Source of the DNA: Bugula neritina | Lineage: Eukaryota; Bryozoa; Gymnolaemata; Cheilostomatida; Bugulidae | NCBI GenBank assembly: GCA_964035545.1 | Contig: OZ037767.1 | Location: forward strand, 299,001 to 363,000 | Length of the DNA: 64,000 nucleotides | Reading direction: 5' to 3' | Shown here: piece by piece, positions 1 through 11,354 of the stretch | How the letters are laid out: every line of letters starts with the position of its first letter | How positions within the stretch are numbered: the stretch's first letter is position 1 | Notes under the pieces: generated by a model | What the model was told of the DNA's origin: nothing | The model's input: only the letters and a program-made list of their open reading frames with translations | The model's database searches: none | Program-made: the position numbers and the translations under genes

Positions 1-618
1 GGTCCATGGAAAGCCGGTGATTGTATACTGCTATGGTAAAAGGTGGTGCTACATATAGTAGACAACTTATACTGCTATGGTGAAAGGTGGTGCTACATAT
101 AACAAGTGGATACTATATTAAGTAAATAGTATGACAGGAAATACTGCCATATGTGTATGTAGTGTACTCAGGAAATACTAGAATAACATAGCAGGACTTA
201 TATTTCAATAGCAAATAATCCTATAGCAGCTGTAGAATGTGATACTACATATAATTCTATAATAATATAATAATACATTAATATAATAATGTCGTATAAA
301 ATAACCCTGGGCAACATGTGTCATTGTTGTTGAAAGGAGAAGAGAAGTTGGTATAATATGCTAAATAGACTCAATAGTATTGCTACACAACAGTTGTAGA
401 AGTTTAGTTACAGCTCAGTTTCTCAGCTCACGTTAGTATTTCATGTGAACAAGCATGTTATTATTCAAGAGAAGATAACTGCCAACAACCATAAAATACA
501 CTGCTATATACTCTAGCCTACTACAAGAGCTATTATACTTAGTATACACAGTCCATAAACTCAACATACACCATTCAGTGTATATATATCTTCATCTAAC
601 AGATCACTTCACCTTACT
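1..618. other. AT-rich spacer, no gene seen
   Basis: No exon with splice signals, RNA gene or recognisable protein similarity was found here on either strand. A short duplicated segment (about 55 bp apart, near 20-105) is the only local repeat before the first array begins. Confidence 0.5.
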
Positions 619-1065
619 ATGAGTCAGTCACTATTGTAACTCAGTCACTAAACTAGGAATCAGTCACTATTGTAACTCAGTTATTACTATGAGTCAGTCA
701 CTATTGTAACTCAGTTATTACTATGAGTCAGTCACTATTGTAACTCAGTTATTACTATGAGTCAGTCACTATTGTAACTCAGTTATTACTATGAGTCAGT
801 CACTATTGTAACTCAGTTATTACTATGAGTCAGTCACTATTGTAACTCAGTTATTACTATGAGTCAGTCACTATTGTAACTCAGTTATTACTATGAGTCA
901 GTCACTATTGTAACTCAGTTATTACTATCAGTCAGTCACTATTGTAACTCAGTTATTACTATGAGTCAGTCACTATTGTAACTCAGTTATTACTATCAGT
1001 CAGTCACTATTGTAACTCAGTTATTACTATGAGTCAGTCACTACTGTAACCCAGTCACTAAACTA
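619..1065. repeat. Minisatellite, 34-bp unit
   Basis: About 12 head-to-tail copies of a 34-bp unit that contains GAGTCAGTCACTATTGTAAC. Copies differ by single bases only, such as GAGTCA versus CAGTCA. No gene is attached to it. Confidence 0.9.
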
Positions 1066-1165
1066 TGAGTAACTTCTTATTGTAACTCATTCACTAAACT
1101 ATGAGTGTGATTGAATTGTAAGCAAAGATTAAATAACTCAGTGCTCATGACAAACCTGTTGCACA

Positions 1166-1440
1166 GCTATTCTATCAACAGTATGGAAGTGTCAACAGAT
1201 GAACAGCTACTGTATCAACAGTATGGAAGTGTCAACAGATGAACAGCTACTCTATCAACAGTATGGAAGTGTCAACAGATGAACAGCTACTGTATCAACA
1301 GTATGGAAGTGTCAACAGATGAACAGCTACTCTATCAACAGTATGGAAGTGTCAACAGATGAACAGCTACTCTATCAACAGTATGGAAGTGTCAACAGAT
1401 GAACAGCTACTGTATCAACAGTATGAAGACATCAACAGGT
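1166..1440. repeat. Minisatellite, 40-bp unit
   Basis: About 6.5 copies of a 40-bp unit containing TATCAACAGTATGGAAGTGT. Two unit variants (CTGT and CTCT before ATCAACAG) are interspersed, which suggests that blocks larger than one unit were copied. Confidence 0.9.
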
Positions 1441-2198
1441 TTCACAGCATAGTATACCATCTAATTATTGCAATGTGTTCCAAGTAAACACATTGTTTGC
1501 TTGTGTCATTGTAGTTCGAAGTTTCTATATTATAGTATAATTATATTTCTACAATAATTTATGATAGTTATACTGTAGTTTGATGCATGTGTCACTAATA
1601 TTGATTGCTTACTGAGCAAATGATAGTTTGTTGTTAGAGATAATTATATCAAATCAGAATGATACAGCAGAGCAGTCCCCCTGCGAAATGTCTATGCTGC
1701 ATGTAGAAGAAGTTGCGCACATATCTCTATAGAGTATACCATAAAACACAACACGCCCCCTGTCTACCATTCAGTGTATATAGAGAGCTATACATATTTA
1801 CTACAAACTTATTTAGTCCTCAAACTTTTGCTTCACAGCAGCCAAACATTACAAATAGTCTTAGAAGAAAAAATTTACTACTAACCAAAGGAATAACTGA
1901 ATACAATCTATAGTGCATGTTGAGGTAGAGTACTTACAGTTACGGTGAGTGTGAGTTGTGAGTAGTACTGAGTAGTGGTGTAAGTACTGGGTAGTAGTGT
2001 AAGTACTAGGTAGTGGTAGTCCAGCAGAGAGAAAGTCAGCAGACTGTTATCAAGTCAGCAGGTCAAATGCATAAAGATAAGATCAAACCACTCATTTATC
2101 AATTACTATTTCTAAACTATGTAAACAGTAGAATAATAACATGGAGAAGACAACTGCCTGCATGATCACCAACACACCATTCTCTTGATACAATACAA
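1441..2198. other. AT-rich spacer, no gene seen
   Basis: Nothing supportable. The 66-residue open frame at 1713-1913 has no family resemblance and no splice context. A short GTAGT-rich patch lies near 1955-2010. Confidence 0.45.
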
Positions 2199-2683
2199 TA
2201 TATACATAATATATACATAACATATACATAACATATACATAACATACACAGAACATATACATAACATACACATAACATATACATAACATACACATAACAT
2301 ATGCATAACATACACATAACACACACAGAACATATACATAACATACACATAACATATACATAACATACACATAACATATACATAACATACACATAACATA
2401 CACATAACATATACATAACATATACATAACATATACATAGCATATACATAACATACACATAACATACACATAACACACACAGAACATACACAGAACATAT
2501 ACATAACATATACATAACATATACATAACATACACATAACATACACATAACATATACATAACATACACATAACATATACATAACATACACATAACACACA
2601 CAGAACATACACAGAACATATACATAACATATACATAACATATACATAACATACACATAACATACACATAACATATACATAAC
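2199..2683. repeat. Minisatellite, ~11-bp unit (ACATAYACATA)
   Basis: About 485 bp of alternating CATAACATATA and CATAACATACA type units with some ACACAGA variants. The long Cys/Tyr/Val/Met open frames on the minus strand are translations of this repeat, not genes. Confidence 0.9.
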
Positions 2684-3316
2684 ACAAGTGTATTTTTGTT
2701 GGAGCAAGCGATGCCATTCAGACTGAAAGGATACATTACACCTATCTGTCGCATTCTTTTGCAATAATGAAACCATTTTTATCTTAAAAACTAAAGAGTA
2801 GGATAAATAAACTTCAATTATCCCTTCTTGGCATTTTTGTACCTTCATGTCGAATCTTACAATGCAACAATCCCCCACAAAATAGCATGTTAAATTAGCA
2901 TAGAGCACAAGCGCAGTACAGAGTGAGCACTCTGGCTACATATCCCAGAAACCTTACTTAATGTACACAATAAATATTCAGGAGGAGGTAATTATAGTAC
3001 ATTGTCCGAGCTAACAGGTAATTATGGTGCTATGAGTTGGTACTATTCACCTAATTATCCTTTAATAAGGAAGACTACAGTTGCTGTGTGTTATTGTCTG
3101 GTGACTGAGGTGGTAACCAAGGTAACATGTAAACATAGTTCATACTGTGACAGGGCTGGTAGCTATGGTAATATAGTTCATACTGTGACAGGGCTGGTAG
3201 CTATGGTAACATGTACTTAAAGCTGGACTAGATTCGCCATATATATGGTGAATGAAATTTAAATCTGCCAACAAATATTTACACAAAATATAAAAGAGAG
3301 GTGACACTGGGTACTC
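2684..3316. other. Spacer, no gene seen
   Basis: No exon could be supported. Two tandem copies of a ~39-bp segment containing CATACTGTGACAGGGCTGGT lie at about 3139-3213. Confidence 0.45.
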
Positions 3317-3815
3317 TAAAATACTGTACTCTACACTACTGTACCCAACACTACTGTACCCTACACTACTGTACCCTACACTACTCTACCCTACAATACT
3401 CTACCCTACACTACTGTACCCTACACTACTGCACCCTACAATACTGTACCCTACACTACTCTACCCTACACTACTGTACCCTACACTGCTGTACCCTACA
3501 ATACTCTACCCTACACTGCTGTACCCTACAATACTGTACCCTACAATACTGTACCCTACACTACTGTACCCTACACTGCTGTACCCTACACTACTGTACC
3601 CTACAATACTCTACCCTACACTACTCTACCCTACAATACTGTACCCTACAATACTCTACCCCACAATACTGTACCCTACACTACTCTACCCTACAATACT
3701 GTACCCTACAATACTCTACCCTACACTACTCTACCCTACACTACTCTACCCTACAATACTCTACCCTACACTACTCTACCCTACAATACTCTACCCTACA
3801 CTACTCTACCCTCCA
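3317..3815. repeat. Minisatellite, 15-bp unit
   Basis: About 33 copies of TGTACCCTACACTAC and its variants (CTACC, AATAC, CTGC). The period is divisible by three, so it yields a 178-residue repetitive plus-strand frame that I treat as an artefact. Confidence 0.92.
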
Positions 3816-3837
3816 TCATCCCATGCTCCAAGTTTAG

Positions 3838-4590
3838 GTAACAAGTAGAGAAACTGAGTAAGTTAACTCAAGTTCTGTAACTCAAGTATAGACTAGATGT
3901 ACTTGACAGCAACTTGAAAACTCAAGTAAAACCAATCAACAACAAATTTACAATAGATATTAAATAATCCATTATTGTAGAAGATTGGGTAATATATTAA
4001 CATAGTATACAACAAATATTCTTAATAATATAATAAATATAATGCAAACTCTAAGAGTGACTGTAAAATCAATAAATATTAAGTGAAGTGCAGAACAAGA
4101 ATATGAGCTGAATCAGGTGTGATACTCAGCATAGTGCTAAGAACGTAGCCCAGCCTGTTAGATACTCCACAATCCACATACAACTTGTCTTATTGATAAA
4201 TATAATTAATTGCTAATAGAAATATCACAAATAGTTGTGTCAAAGTCCCTCACTCTTGCAGCAAACACTACATACAAAGTTACTCTGTGTAAACCACATG
4301 GTAACAGTTACAGTCTAATATATTAATATGTCGCCCACCTGCATCCGAGTGTCATGCTATACTGAAAGTGTGCAGCATATCAAACCCTGTAGGAGTTGAC
4401 AGCACAATAGTCTACGCTGCTGCTATACAGCTAGTGCTGCCTTGTGTGGCCCCATACATTATTGAACATAGTATAAACAAAAGCACACTTCCCCATCTGC
4501 ACTGCGTTATCTTAAGTAATTAATAAACATTGTAATAATTATAGTTTACATGTGATAGATTGGGTATCCTAGCAGACAATGGACACTCTA
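3838..4590. other. AT-rich spacer, no gene seen
   Basis: Mostly AT-rich. A less AT-rich patch at about 4325-4470 could not be resolved into an exon on either strand. Confidence 0.4.
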
Positions 4591-4885
4591 CATAGTATAT
4601 CTACAGTATAATATAGTACAGTGTATATCTACAGTATATAGCATATAGTGTATATCTACAGTATATAGTATAGTGTATATCTACAGTATATAGTATAGTG
4701 TATATCTACAGTATATAGTATAGTGTATATCTACAGTATAATATAGTACAGTGTATATCTACAGTATATAGTATAGTGTATATCTACAGTATATAGTATA
4801 GTGTATATCTACAGTATATAGTATATAGTGTATATCTACAGTATATAGCATATAGTGTATATCTACAGTATATAGTGTATAGTGT
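4591..4885. repeat. Minisatellite, ~24-bp unit
   Basis: About 11 copies of a unit containing GTGTATATCTACAGTATATA, with length variants of a few bases between copies. Confidence 0.88.
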
Positions 4886-5059
4886 ATAGTTGATGCTGTA
4901 GTTTACAAACAGAAGCAAATTGTACAGCTTCAGTTGAAAGGGCATTAGCAGTGTGGGGAGTTTTCTGTCCATATTACACAAACATTCAGAAAAGGAGACA
5001 ACTTCTAATTACGAAAAACAAGTACATTATAGTATAGTTATTTCAAAGCCATTTTAATA

Positions 5060-5322
5060 GCATAGTTAATACACACAGTACATACACAGTATAGTACAGA
5101 GTGTTATAGTTAATACACACAGTATATACACAGTATAGTAAAGAGTGTTATAGTTAATACACACAGTACATACGCAGCATAGTAAAGAGTGTTATAGTTA
5201 ATACACACAGTACATACACAGTATAGTAAAGAGTGTTATAGTTAATACACACAGTACATACACAGTATAGTAAAGAGTGTTATAGTTAATACACACAGTA
5301 TATACACAGTATAGTAAAAAGT
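5060..5322. repeat. Minisatellite, ~44-bp unit
   Basis: About six copies of a unit containing GTTATAGTTAATACACACAG. It lies downstream of the NTAQ1 3' end (minus-strand sense). Confidence 0.88.
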
Positions 5323-5415
5323 GTTATTTTCCTATGAATACTAAAGCTAAATTTTCTTCTGATCTGAAAGTAATGTGAGTAGTTTAGAAAAGGTATTTCA
5401 TAATATTTCATACTC

Positions 5416-5896
5416 ACTGTGTGTAGAGGTCAGTGTATCTGTGTGTAGAGGTTAGTGTATCTGTGTGTAGAGGTCAGTGTATCTATGTGTAGAGGTCAGT
5501 GTATCTGTGTGTAGAAGTCAGTGTATCTGTGTGTAGAGGTCAGTGTATCTGTGTGTAGAGGTCAGTGTGACTGTGTGTAGAGGTCAGTGTGACTGTGTGT
5601 AGAGGTCAGTGTGACTGTGTGTAGAGGTTAGTGTGACTGTGTGTAGAGGTCAGTGTATCTGTGTGTAGAGGTCAGTGTATCTGTGTGTAGAGGTCAGTGT
5701 ATCTGCGTGTAGTGGTCAGTGTATCTGTGTGTAGTGGTCAGTGTATCTGTGTGTAGTGGTCAGTGTATCTGTGTGTAGAGGTCAGTGTATCTGTGTGTAG
5801 AGGTCAGTGTATCTATGTGTAGAGGTCAGTGTATCTGTGTGTAGAGGTCAGTGTATCTGTGTGTAGAGGTCAGTGTATCTGTGTGTAGAGGTCAGT
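5416..5896. repeat. Minisatellite, 22-bp unit, starts at the NTAQ1 stop codon
   Basis: About 22 copies of a 22-bp unit. Read on the minus strand, each unit contains AGATACACTGACCTCTACAC. The NTAQ1 coding end on the same strand reads AGATACAGTAACTGACCTCT, so the unit looks like a copy of the last codons and stop with four bases (GTAA) lost. The array would form the start of the NTAQ1 3'UTR. Confidence 0.9.
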
Positions 5897-7991
5897 TACT
5901 GTATCTATGATTGAGTTGCTGTAGAGTCAATACTTCCCCCAGCCACACTGGTGTATCTGAACAATTCATGCTGATGAATGACTGAAGGTTGTTGGAACTG
6001 CCTGCAATACATTTATTAATATAATTATTATATTATATTATTTTACTATGTTATATTATATTGCATAATCAACAAATTATTGCATATTTTGTATAAATTT
6101 GTTGTTGAAAGAATAAATCAACTTGCTATATGTATCTAAAACGAGAAGTTTGGGGGTAAGTAGATATAACTGAGTGAACTTACTATTAGATAGGATAGAG
6201 GAGTAAGTAGATATAACTGAGTGAACTTACTATTAGATAGGATAGAGGAGTAAGTAGATATAACTGAGTGAACTTACTATTAGATAGGATAGAGGGGTAA
6301 GTAGATATAACTGAGTGAACTTACTATTAGATAGGATAGAGGAGTAAGTAGATATAACTGAGTGAACTTACTATTAGATAGGATAGGGAGGTAAGTAGAT
6401 ATAACTGAGTGAACTTACTATCAGATAGGATAGGGGAGTAAGTAGATATAACTGAGTGAACTTACTATTAGATAGGATAGGGAGGTAAGTAGATATAACT
6501 GAGTGAACTTACTATTAGATAGGATAGGGGGTAAGTAGATATAACTGAGTGAACTTACTATTAGATAGGATAGGGGGGTAAGTAGATATAACTGAGTGAA
6601 CTTACTATTAGAGAGGATAGAGGAGTAAGTAGATATAACTGAGTGAACTTACTATTAGATAGGATAGGGGAGTAAGTAGATATAACTGAGTGAACTTACT
6701 ATTAGATAGGATAGGGAGGTAAGTAGATATAACTGAGTGAACTTACTATTAGATAGGATAGAGAGGTAAGTAGATATGACTGAGTGAACTTACTATTAGA
6801 TAGGATAGAGGAGTAAGTAGATATAACTGAGTGAACTTACTATTAGATAGGATAGAGGGGTAAGTAGATATAACTGAGTGAACTTACTATTAGATAGGAT
6901 AGGGGGGTAAGTAGGGGGTGGAGACATCCACTCGCCGTCCTCTTTAACCATGTGAGATCGGTCAGAGGCAAAGTGCAGTAAGAAATCCTCAGCCTTCACA
7001 ATCCGGAACTTTCTGCAGCACATGAAGTTTACTTACTGTATACTTACTATATGCTTACTATATACTTACTATATGCTTACTATATACTGACTATACACTT
7101 ACTATATACTTACTATATACTTACTATACACTTACTATATATTTGCTATATACTTACTATATACTTACTATATACTTACTATACACTTACTATATACTTG
7201 ATAAATGTTGTAAAATTTTGAGTGAAAAATCAGCTAGTATAGTACCACATACCAAATACTCACCTATGGTACTGAGGCTTCAGCACATCATCAGATTGAA
7301 AAGACTGAGAACTATACTCTGTGAAGCTACACGGGAAGGGTAGTCTAGTGTCAAGGTCATATATGATAGCCCCAGAACTTCTCTTTACTGCTAGTATGAC
7401 ATGATAATCCTGCAGGGGATAACACACTCACTCAATGTCTACTACTCTACAATACTATGTGTCCTCTACTATACTTACTACTCTATAATACTATGTGTCC
7501 TCTACTATACTTACTACCCTACAAGGGAGTTTACTATTTGTCATTCCCCACTCTTCATTACATATAAGAAGGTATCTAAAGGTAATAGTTAGCTACCCAG
7601 ACTACAGGAGCTGCCGCATTAGACGCTGACCGCTGACACCAGATAGGAACAGCTCGAATCTCATTTGATATAAATATCACATCAGCATCTGCGATCTTGT
7701 CTCCTGCCTTCTTATTGGATAGATTGTGACACATCCACCATACATTTTCTTCGCTATAGTTGGTTAGAGTAAAACAATTACACCACATTAAAGATGTCAT
7801 AACTATATAATGATAATATATTCGCACAAATAACAACTTTAAATCTTGGTAGCTTAAAATTGCCATAATTTAAATTTTTCATCTTTCAAGTATGTCACAA
7901 TATAGGTTATGCATTTCTTTATATGTGGAAGCAATTTCAAATATCGCCCTTACCAGTAACATTTTGTATATTTGCAGTCTTCTTTCAACAT
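5892..7991 (-). CDS. NTAQ1: N-terminal glutamine amidohydrolase (NTAQ1), complete, 5 exons
   Basis: NTAQ1 deamidates N-terminal Gln to Glu, feeding the Arg/N-degron pathway in the cytosol. Coding exons on the minus strand: 7991-7954, 7753-7597, 7409-7264, 7012-6888, 6001-5892. Every junction has GT/AG signals and matching phase, and the total is 191 residues (the human protein is about 205). The catalytic triad can be read: Cys13 in KCYCEEN (its codon is split TG|C across intron 1), His68 in DYHV and Asp83 in IYDLDT. Other family hallmarks are VFISNE, PIW, LPFPC and FASDRSHM. The start is the ATG at 7991, which gives a short N terminus before the conserved Cys motif. Intron 4 (6002-6887) is nearly all a 47-bp minisatellite carrying copies of the exon-4 donor. 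A second array abuts the stop codon. The family call is by recall, without an alignment, but the match is strong throughout. Confidence 0.93.
6156..6930. repeat. Minisatellite, 47-bp unit containing a 5' splice site
   Basis: About 16-17 copies of a 47-bp unit. Read on the minus strand, each holds CCTATCTAATAGTAAGTTCA, which is the 3' end of NTAQ1 exon 4 plus its donor (AATA|GTAAGT). The array starts in exon 4 itself and fills most of intron 4, so the pre-mRNA presents a ladder of near-identical donors. Copies vary at the GAGGAG/GGGGGG segment. Confidence 0.92.
7030..7200. repeat. Short-unit array (ATACTTACTAT type) in NTAQ1 intron 3
   Basis: About 15 copies of an 11-12 bp unit such as TATACTTACTA, with TATGC variants. 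It lies inside NTAQ1 intron 3 (7013-7263). Intron 2 (7410-7596) carries two to three copies of a longer unit at about 7436-7515. Confidence 0.85.
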
Positions 7992-9314
7992 CTCACGTGC
8001 CTTTTAAACTTCTGGTTGTAACCTACAAGTACAACAATCGAATTTAATTGAACATTAAAAACAATAACAACATGTTATTATTGTCTTTGATGTATTTGAT
8101 GTTATCAATTTGAGTCTCGACTGTTCGTCAAGCTCAATTTTTTTATTAAGTTGCATTACTAATATTTCACACATAAATGCAGCAATGCTTACGCCAAATG
8201 AAGTATAACAATACATTAATAAAAAGGTAGCCTATGATAATGAAAAATAATATAAATTTACAACTTAAAAGTCCTTCATACACTACCAAATCTATGGTTT
8301 TACAACTATTAACTATGGGAATTTTGCTAACAATTCAAAAAACTTCGCGTAAACTTCTTTTAAATTGAAAATGAATGTTTTAAATAATAAATAAATTACC
8401 ATCATTATCATGTTGATGTTAAGACAGGTTACTGTTGGAAAAGTTGAAAACATTTATTTTCAGAAATCATACTGATAAAAAGGTACAACTTCATGAATCG
8501 TCAACAAGTTACAAATTCGTGATTAAATATATTGTAAAAAATGACAGCTTGACCAAAAATATTAAAACCACCTACTGCAAAATAAAGTTCACAGACTACA
8601 TTATGATTATATTTTACAAGTTCCAAGACCAAAGTGAAAGATTGCGTTTATTTTTGGTGCAGACGACACCGACTGCAGACGCTGAAATTAAAATGCTCCA
8701 AATAGCTATTATCCTTTATATTGTATAACTATATTAATATTTACATTTACAAAATTTTTCAATTGTGTAGACATTTTTATTTTGTTAATTAATAAAACTA
8801 AATTATATTTAGCTTTATATTTTTAGTTTATGTTTTAGTCATTTAAAATTAATTTATTTATGAAACTAAGAGTAAAACTGAATAATTTTTGTGACCATTA
8901 ATTTTTATCATTATACTGCGTTTAGCACATACTTATGTATTAAAGTTAAAGCTAAATAACGTAAATAAAAGCTTTAAAATAGTCATTGAGTTTGACCATT
9001 GTTAAAATGCTATACTTGTCACCTCAATATTGTTATTATGTAGGAGGTCGCTAGAAGCAACACCGATTTTGGAGTGACTGAGTACAGTATTTGTATACTT
9101 GTAATGCTACTGATAAACTGCACTAAATCACCCCCAACATGGTGCTTCGTCAAGCGATTTTTGTTGCAATATTGCAAAGATAGCTAAATCTTGTAGATAG
9201 GCGTTACTATGCGAAGCTCAAGAACGTTGGTTGCTTAGAGTTTGTAGCTGTTGCTAAGTTCAAGGTTACGTATCATCGATTCAATTACTATAATTTGCAT
9301 ATTTCTATCCTAAT
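7992..9314. other. AT-rich 5' flank of NTAQ1, no gene seen
   Basis: Low-complexity AT-rich DNA. The 97-codon plus-strand frame at 8435-8728 begins with TTG, has no recognisable domain and no splice context, so it is not called. No convincing TATA box was identified for NTAQ1. Confidence 0.4.
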
Positions 9315-9688
9315 CGGTGTGGTATATTTAAGAGTGTTGACTTTAAACCATGAAAAATCATTATGTCGCTAATGGTACCGCAAGTTTATATAAGTTATAA
9401 AGGAAAAATTTTGCCACTTTTGTGATTTTATTTTTTTTTATATTATGTGTCCATTTTTTTTAGTTTTGTTTATTGGTAAAGTTTTTAAACATATTTTCAA
9501 TACATATAAAATTTAAAAAAAAATTAAAACTTAATCATGCACGTAAATACAAAGCTATAAAGTTTAAGCTTCGCTGTGATTACAATGTGAATATGAATTG
9601 AATAATGCTTGCAATAACCATTTTACACAAAATACGTTACAGTTGCTATAAATGTAAGACTAGTAAATTGGATGCAAATAGGCACAGT
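9315..9688 (+). repeat. Left arm of a ~440-bp inverted repeat (outer part)
   Basis: This segment, continued at 17138-17191 beyond the retrotransposon, is about 90% identical to the reverse complement of 22798-23241. Shared landmarks include GTGTGGTATATTTAAGAG and GCTTCGCTGTGATTACAATG. The retrotransposon at 9689-17133 interrupts this arm. The arms could be long terminal inverted repeats of an older element or a foldback duplication. Confidence 0.85.
9685..9688. repeat. Target-site duplication CAGT (left)
   Basis: CAGT directly precedes the TG of the left LTR and reappears at 17134-17137 after the CA of the right LTR. The uninterrupted partner arm at 22798-23241 keeps a single CGGT at this point between otherwise matching flanks, which supports a 4-bp duplication. 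Confidence 0.85.
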
Positions 9689-9993
9689 TGTTATAATTTT
9701 CAGATTTAGGGTTGATGTGCCACCAAGAGAGTCTATTTAACACTAGAGAAACTTCACCAGTTAAGTCGAGTAGATATCGTTATATTTAATACAAGAATAC
9801 ATAATAAAAATCCAATGTACAACAGTAATGATATGCACGTCTATTTAGTTTACAGCACTATCCTCAACTGAGCTAGTAGCGCGAAGCGGCTACTATTACT
9901 TATCAAACAGCTTAGCTAATTGGCTAATACATTGTTCCGGGTCAATACGCAACCTTGCGTATTGTGTTGCTGGTAGCTCCACGAGCCACCACA
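9689..9993 (-). repeat. 3' LTR of the gypsy element
   Basis: 305 bp, begins TGTTATAATT and ends CCACCACA on the plus strand. Nearly identical to 16829-17133, with one difference noticed. Because the element is on the minus strand, this is the downstream LTR. Confidence 0.93.
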
Positions 9994-10004
9994 CTGCCCC
10001 CTCC
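9994..10004 (-). promoter_or_regulatory. Polypurine tract of the gypsy element
   Basis: On the minus strand the sequence directly before the 3' LTR is GGAGGGGGCAG. Its position against the LTR and its purine content fit the primer for plus-strand DNA synthesis. Confidence 0.75.
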
Positions 10005-10263
10005 AGCAGAAAGCCCACTTTCTGATAAAATAAGATTCACATAAAAAAACGTATACTTCGTTGTGGGGGGCAAGAGAACAGTATAAAAGTATATACAAAA
10101 AAAAAACAACAACTGGTAAAAAATATACAGGTATATATAACGTGCACTAAGTAATAAGCAAGAGAGGACCCTATCTACATATAGAGTACGTGCCACCATT
10201 ACGGTAGGGAATGCCACAGAGAGGTAGGGGAATGAGTAGTAGGGAGTTGTAGGTAGACTCGAG

Positions 10264-11337
10264 TTAACTGCGGGCCGCACGCTTCATGCGTTTAATAGAC
10301 TCCTGTAAGTATTTGAGTTCACTGGATGCTGCCTGTACCCGTGGGGCCAGCCTGTACACTTCTTGCTCCAAGTCATGCGCCCTAGCTTCTACCTCACGTA
10401 GGTTACGGGCCCAGGGGGACGAGCGAGAGGAAGTTGGCTGCCTGTGTCTTTTCCGCTCTGAGGATGGAAGGGGAGGAGGGAGTGTATACGCATTTGTGTC
10501 TACTCTCTGTAGTACGACACGAGGAAAGGTATGCGGCATGCGTATAGGACTGTGAGGTGGAGAGTTAGTAGACTGTGTAGGTTTATCTGCGGCTCCAGAG
10601 ATGATGGGTCGCGGGGAAGGGAAGCCTTGCTCCAGGCGAGATAGCCGAGCTGAGTCAGTGATGAGTGGTTTGATGGCGTTGAGAAAGGCAGGATAGGATG
10701 ATTCGTCTACTTCATAGACATGCCCTTGATAACACTGCATAGTACGTTGGTGCCGCAACAGGTAATCACGATTGTAGCTATATTCTCCGCAAGGGCAGAA
10801 AGTGGTGATGTAGTGTTGCGGCAAGTGTACTTTTAGTCTGCGGTGGGTCGTGAATCGCTGCTGGCAGAGGTTGCATTCACGATTACCCTCACCTCCTTGA
10901 TGGGTCCTGATCTCTCTCTCTGTGGCAGGGGTAATCCAGTTGGAGGTTGCTTCCAACTGGGGTGGCAGTTTCCTGGTGGTAGAAGTTGTTGGGGCCGGCT
11001 CTGAGTCCCACGCCATCTCTAGAGAAGGCATGCCCGGAGAGACGGGCGCGAGTGTGTCTACAAAAGTAGAATTAGTGTTAGATCGCGGTGGATCTTTACA
11101 ACCTAATTCTAGTGACTGTCGACCGTTGCTAGCCTGAGAGTCACTGCTTTTGGAATGCACTCGAGGAACTGATGAATCATGTGTGGACTGACCAAGAACA
11201 GTGTCTAGCTCCAGGTCTAACAGACCATCGGCCATTACAGTGTCTTCATCGTCATTCACATGAAACGTGGTTCCCAGTAATTCTGATTCAATCTGCTGAA
11301 TTAGTTCAGAATCTACTGGCATCGAGCCCGTTTCCAT
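10264..11337 (-). CDS. Gypsy ORF3: accessory protein with a C2H2 zinc finger and C-terminal coiled coil
   Basis: A 357-residue ORF starting 17 bp after the pol stop, in another frame. A classic C2H2 finger is seen at Cys155, Cys158, His171, His175 (CNLCQQRF...HLPQH). A second, atypical Cys/His cluster follows at about 181-202 (CPC...H...C). The N terminus (1-120) is acidic and Ser/Thr-rich. The C terminus (about 310-357) is charged and helical with heptad-like spacing, ending in a basic KRMKRAARS. There is no signal peptide or membrane segment, so it is not an envelope protein. It sits where env would be. Its function is unknown; nucleic-acid or host chromatin binding is only an inference. 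Expression probably needs splicing or reinitiation; a donor-like CAG|GTAAG lies at the end of pol. Confidence 0.8.
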   Translation of the reverse strand: METGSMPVDSELIQQIESELLGTTFHVNDDEDTVMADGLLDLELDTVLGQSTHDSSVPRVHSKSSDSQASNGRQSLELGCKDPPRSNTNSTFVDTLAPVSPGMPSLEMAWDSEPAPTTSTTRKLPPQLEATSNWITPATEREIRTHQGGEGNRECNLCQQRFTTHRRLKVHLPQHYITTFCPCGEYSYNRDYLLRHQRTMQCYQGHVYEVDESSYPAFLNAIKPLITDSARLSRLEQGFPSPRPIISGAADKPTQSTNSPPHSPIRMPHTFPRVVLQRVDTNAYTLPPPLPSSERKRHRQPTSSRSSPWARNLREVEARAHDLEQEVYRLAPRVQAASSELKYLQESIKRMKRAARS

Positions 11338-11354
11338 GAATAGGAATACAAGAC

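Noticed and set aside
619-1065. CRISPR-like array
   Set aside because: Units are contiguous with no unique spacers, and the genome is eukaryotic; this and the other arrays are minisatellites.
2092-2908. Cys/Tyr/Val/Met-rich ORFs of 183-263 residues
   Set aside because: Products of the ~11-bp ACATA repeat with no coding signature outside it.
7576-7866. NTAQ1 seemingly with the catalytic Cys replaced by Ser (NYSEEN)
   Set aside because: The unspliced frame reads through the end of intron 1. CTCTAAC...CTATAG is an acceptor; exon 1 (7991-7954) supplies TG, restoring KCYCEEN with the catalytic Cys.
10264-11337. ORF3 as an envelope glycoprotein (errantivirus-like)
   Set aside because: No signal peptide, furin site or membrane segment; it has a zinc finger and coiled coil instead.
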